A stretch of 64,000 nucleotides of DNA from Aquimarina aggregata. GTDB lineage: Bacteria; Bacteroidota; Bacteroidia; Flavobacteriales; Flavobacteriaceae. A program made the translations under genes and the position numbers. The stretch is taken from NCBI RefSeq assembly GCF_001632745.1, contig NZ_LQRT01000004.1:62001-126000 (forward strand), in the 5' to 3' direction. The notes beneath the pieces were generated by a model, which had not been told where the DNA came from, did no database searches, and saw only the letters and a program-made list of their open reading frames with translations. Positions 62,820-64,000 of this stretch are shown one piece after another (position 1 is the stretch's first letter; the number at the start of each line of letters is the position of its first letter).

Positions 62820-64000
62820 TTAGATGATTTGATAATATGTTTGTAATCTATGAAACAACTGTTGTATCGATATCCAGATTCCCAGTTCGATGGCACTTTC
62901 GGGTTTCATATATGGTGTTATTTCTATCAAAATAGTTTTATTTACTTCTGCCGGGCTGGTAGACATTGCTTTTGCCAAAATAACAGCAGCGGCTTCTTCT
63001 TTGGTGAGACATGTATTTTCTTCGAAATCTGATAAAATACTTTTACAAACTTTAGACTCTTTAGGAGTGCATTGTTTCGCTATATTTTTAACTTTATCCA
63101 AAGTCATAAGACCTATTTCTGGTGTTAATCTTGTAACAATTACTTCTGCTTCTTTTGCCAATGTTATATTATTAATCGTAATAAAATAGACCAGACTAGT
63201 TAAATATTTGACTCTAATTCCCAATTCACTTTTAACAGGATCAAGATTATCTTTTAAGACAGTGGTCAAAGCTTTAATCACTCGTTTACTTTTTATTTTT
63301 TCTAAAATTGGAAACGTATATCCTGTATGCTTTTTAAGATATAATGCACTTTGTGTATAATTATCAGGAACCCCTTTTGTCCATTTTTTTTCTAATAATA
63401 CTGCTTTCGGGGCAAATTTAAGGATACGCAAATAGGTCCAAAAATTATCTTTCTGTATTGGTGAAGAGATCAGTCCATCAAAATCAATTTCATCTCTTCT
63501 ATGTTTACCTGGATGCCAACCTGTGGCAGAAAGTAATTTACCCACATCTTTAAGCGAGGAGTTCTCTAACTCAATCCCTACAGCATCCATAAATTTATTA
63601 AGAAATCCCATTAAAGCCACAGACAATACTATTTCCTCAATTTCTTCCTTAGAAATATGAGTATTTAATAGTATTAATTCTTTTTTAGTAATCTTGACAG
63701 GAACTTCGGATATCCCTTTTGCTAATTCTACAATAGCATTTTCTAATACTGTATATTTTCGTTTTCCAGAAATCACTTCCGGATCTAGCCCTCTACGAAG
63801 TGCAAAAGAACAGGTATGAGCAGAACAATATTGGCATTCTGCTACTCTACTTGAAGTATACATAGCAAGCCCTTTTAATGCTTTCAAAGGTTTATTTTTC
63901 CATAAAGAATGTGGCAAATTTAACAAATTCGGAACTAGTAAATTATATGTTCTGAATCCTGTAGGCCATATTTCCATAATCGGATCGGCATTAGGAATAA
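62820..64000 (-). CDS. AhpD/carboxymuconolactone decarboxylase-like protein (5' partial)
   Basis: The frame is open past the ATG at 63977 to the window edge (codons IPNADPI precede it), so the start lies outside. Visible part ~393 residues. The redox-active motif CQYCSAHTCSF (CxxCxxxH) with the helix GLAMYTSSRVAE before it is the AhpD/CMD signature; the rest is helical, with a second, degenerate CMD-like half near VKNIAKQCTPKESKVCKS. AhpD-type proteins have peroxidase-linked disulfide activity. Longer than standard AhpD, so it is probably a two-domain relative. Confidence 0.75.
   Translation of the reverse strand, partial: IPNADPIMEIWPTGFRTYNLLVPNLLNLPHSLWKNKPLKALKGLAMYTSSRVAECQYCSAHTCSFALRRGLDPEVISGKRKYTVLENAIVELAKGISEVPVKITKKELILLNTHISKEEIEEIVLSVALMGFLNKFMDAVGIELENSSLKDVGKLLSATGWHPGKHRRDEIDFDGLISSPIQKDNFWTYLRILKFAPKAVLLEKKWTKGVPDNYTQSALYLKKHTGYTFPILEKIKSKRVIKALTTVLKDNLDPVKSELGIRVKYLTSLVYFITINNITLAKEAEVIVTRLTPEIGLMTLDKVKNIAKQCTPKESKVCKSILSDFEENTCLTKEEAAAVILAKAMSTSPAEVNKTILIEITPYMKPESAIELGIWISIQQLFHRLQTYYQII

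Overview
The window looks like a chromosomal segment of a marine member of the Flavobacteriaceae (Bacteroidota), possibly close to Aquimarina; the genus is a guess. The evidence is the AT-rich composition, Bacteroidota promoters (TTG, about 20 nt, TAnnTTTG), many lipoproteins and Gln-after-signal-peptide exports, a type IX secretion (T9SS) sorting domain, a PorP/SprF protein, TonB-dependent receptors with carboxypeptidase-like regulatory domains, and the families DUF4249, DUF4252 and DUF2007. No rRNA, tRNA, CRISPR array or insertion sequence was found.

Layout. 1-3.1 kb: the 3' part of an RHS-repeat protein ending in an M23 peptidase tip, followed by a small lipoprotein that may be its immunity partner. 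3.6-9.4 kb: a GH16 lipoprotein, a three-gene membrane/DUF2007 operon, a TonB receptor with its DUF4249 partner, and a 56-codon FecR remnant. 9.7-16.2 kb: GMC oxidoreductase divergent from a TetR regulator, then a large Asp-box propeller protein with a T9SS tail. 16.5-26.8 kb: mostly housekeeping (ABC-F ATPase, transaldolase, SDR, SRP RNA, glutaminyl cyclase, DEAD-box helicase, VOC protein, TrmH).

26.8-28.5 kb is a 1.7 kb gene-poor stretch. It holds three tandem copies of a minus-strand RNA-like unit with covarying terminator hairpins, and an upstream element found again at 33.1 kb. 28.5-33.1 kb: MscS channel, OmpA-like protein, PorP/SprF protein and a small membrane protein. 33.9-38.7 kb is a signalling island on the minus strand: NarL-type response regulator, TPR histidine kinase, two tiny acidic lipoproteins with repeated EDxEGxGVxPE motifs, and a LytTR regulator whose phosphoacceptor Asp is Glu.

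39-47.9 kb: sirtuin, haem-binding protein, HEAT-like protein with purB, a sigma/anti-sigma/DUF4252/DUF4252 operon, and two tandem S41 proteases. 47.9-55.8 kb is a cobalamin salvage locus. A BtuB-like receptor sits behind a cobalamin riboswitch with a large insertion, divergent from cobU-cobT-unknown-cobS-cobC-btuF-btuC, with no btuD. Together these would import corrinoids and rebuild the nucleotide loop. 55.8-64 kb: DinB-like protein, dnaN, and assorted enzymes up to an AhpD-like protein cut by the window edge.

The best candidates for something undescribed are the three-copy RNA array (27.0-27.4 kb), the duplicated upstream element (27.8 and 33.1 kb), the acidic-lipoprotein/two-component island, and the expanded cobalamin riboswitch.
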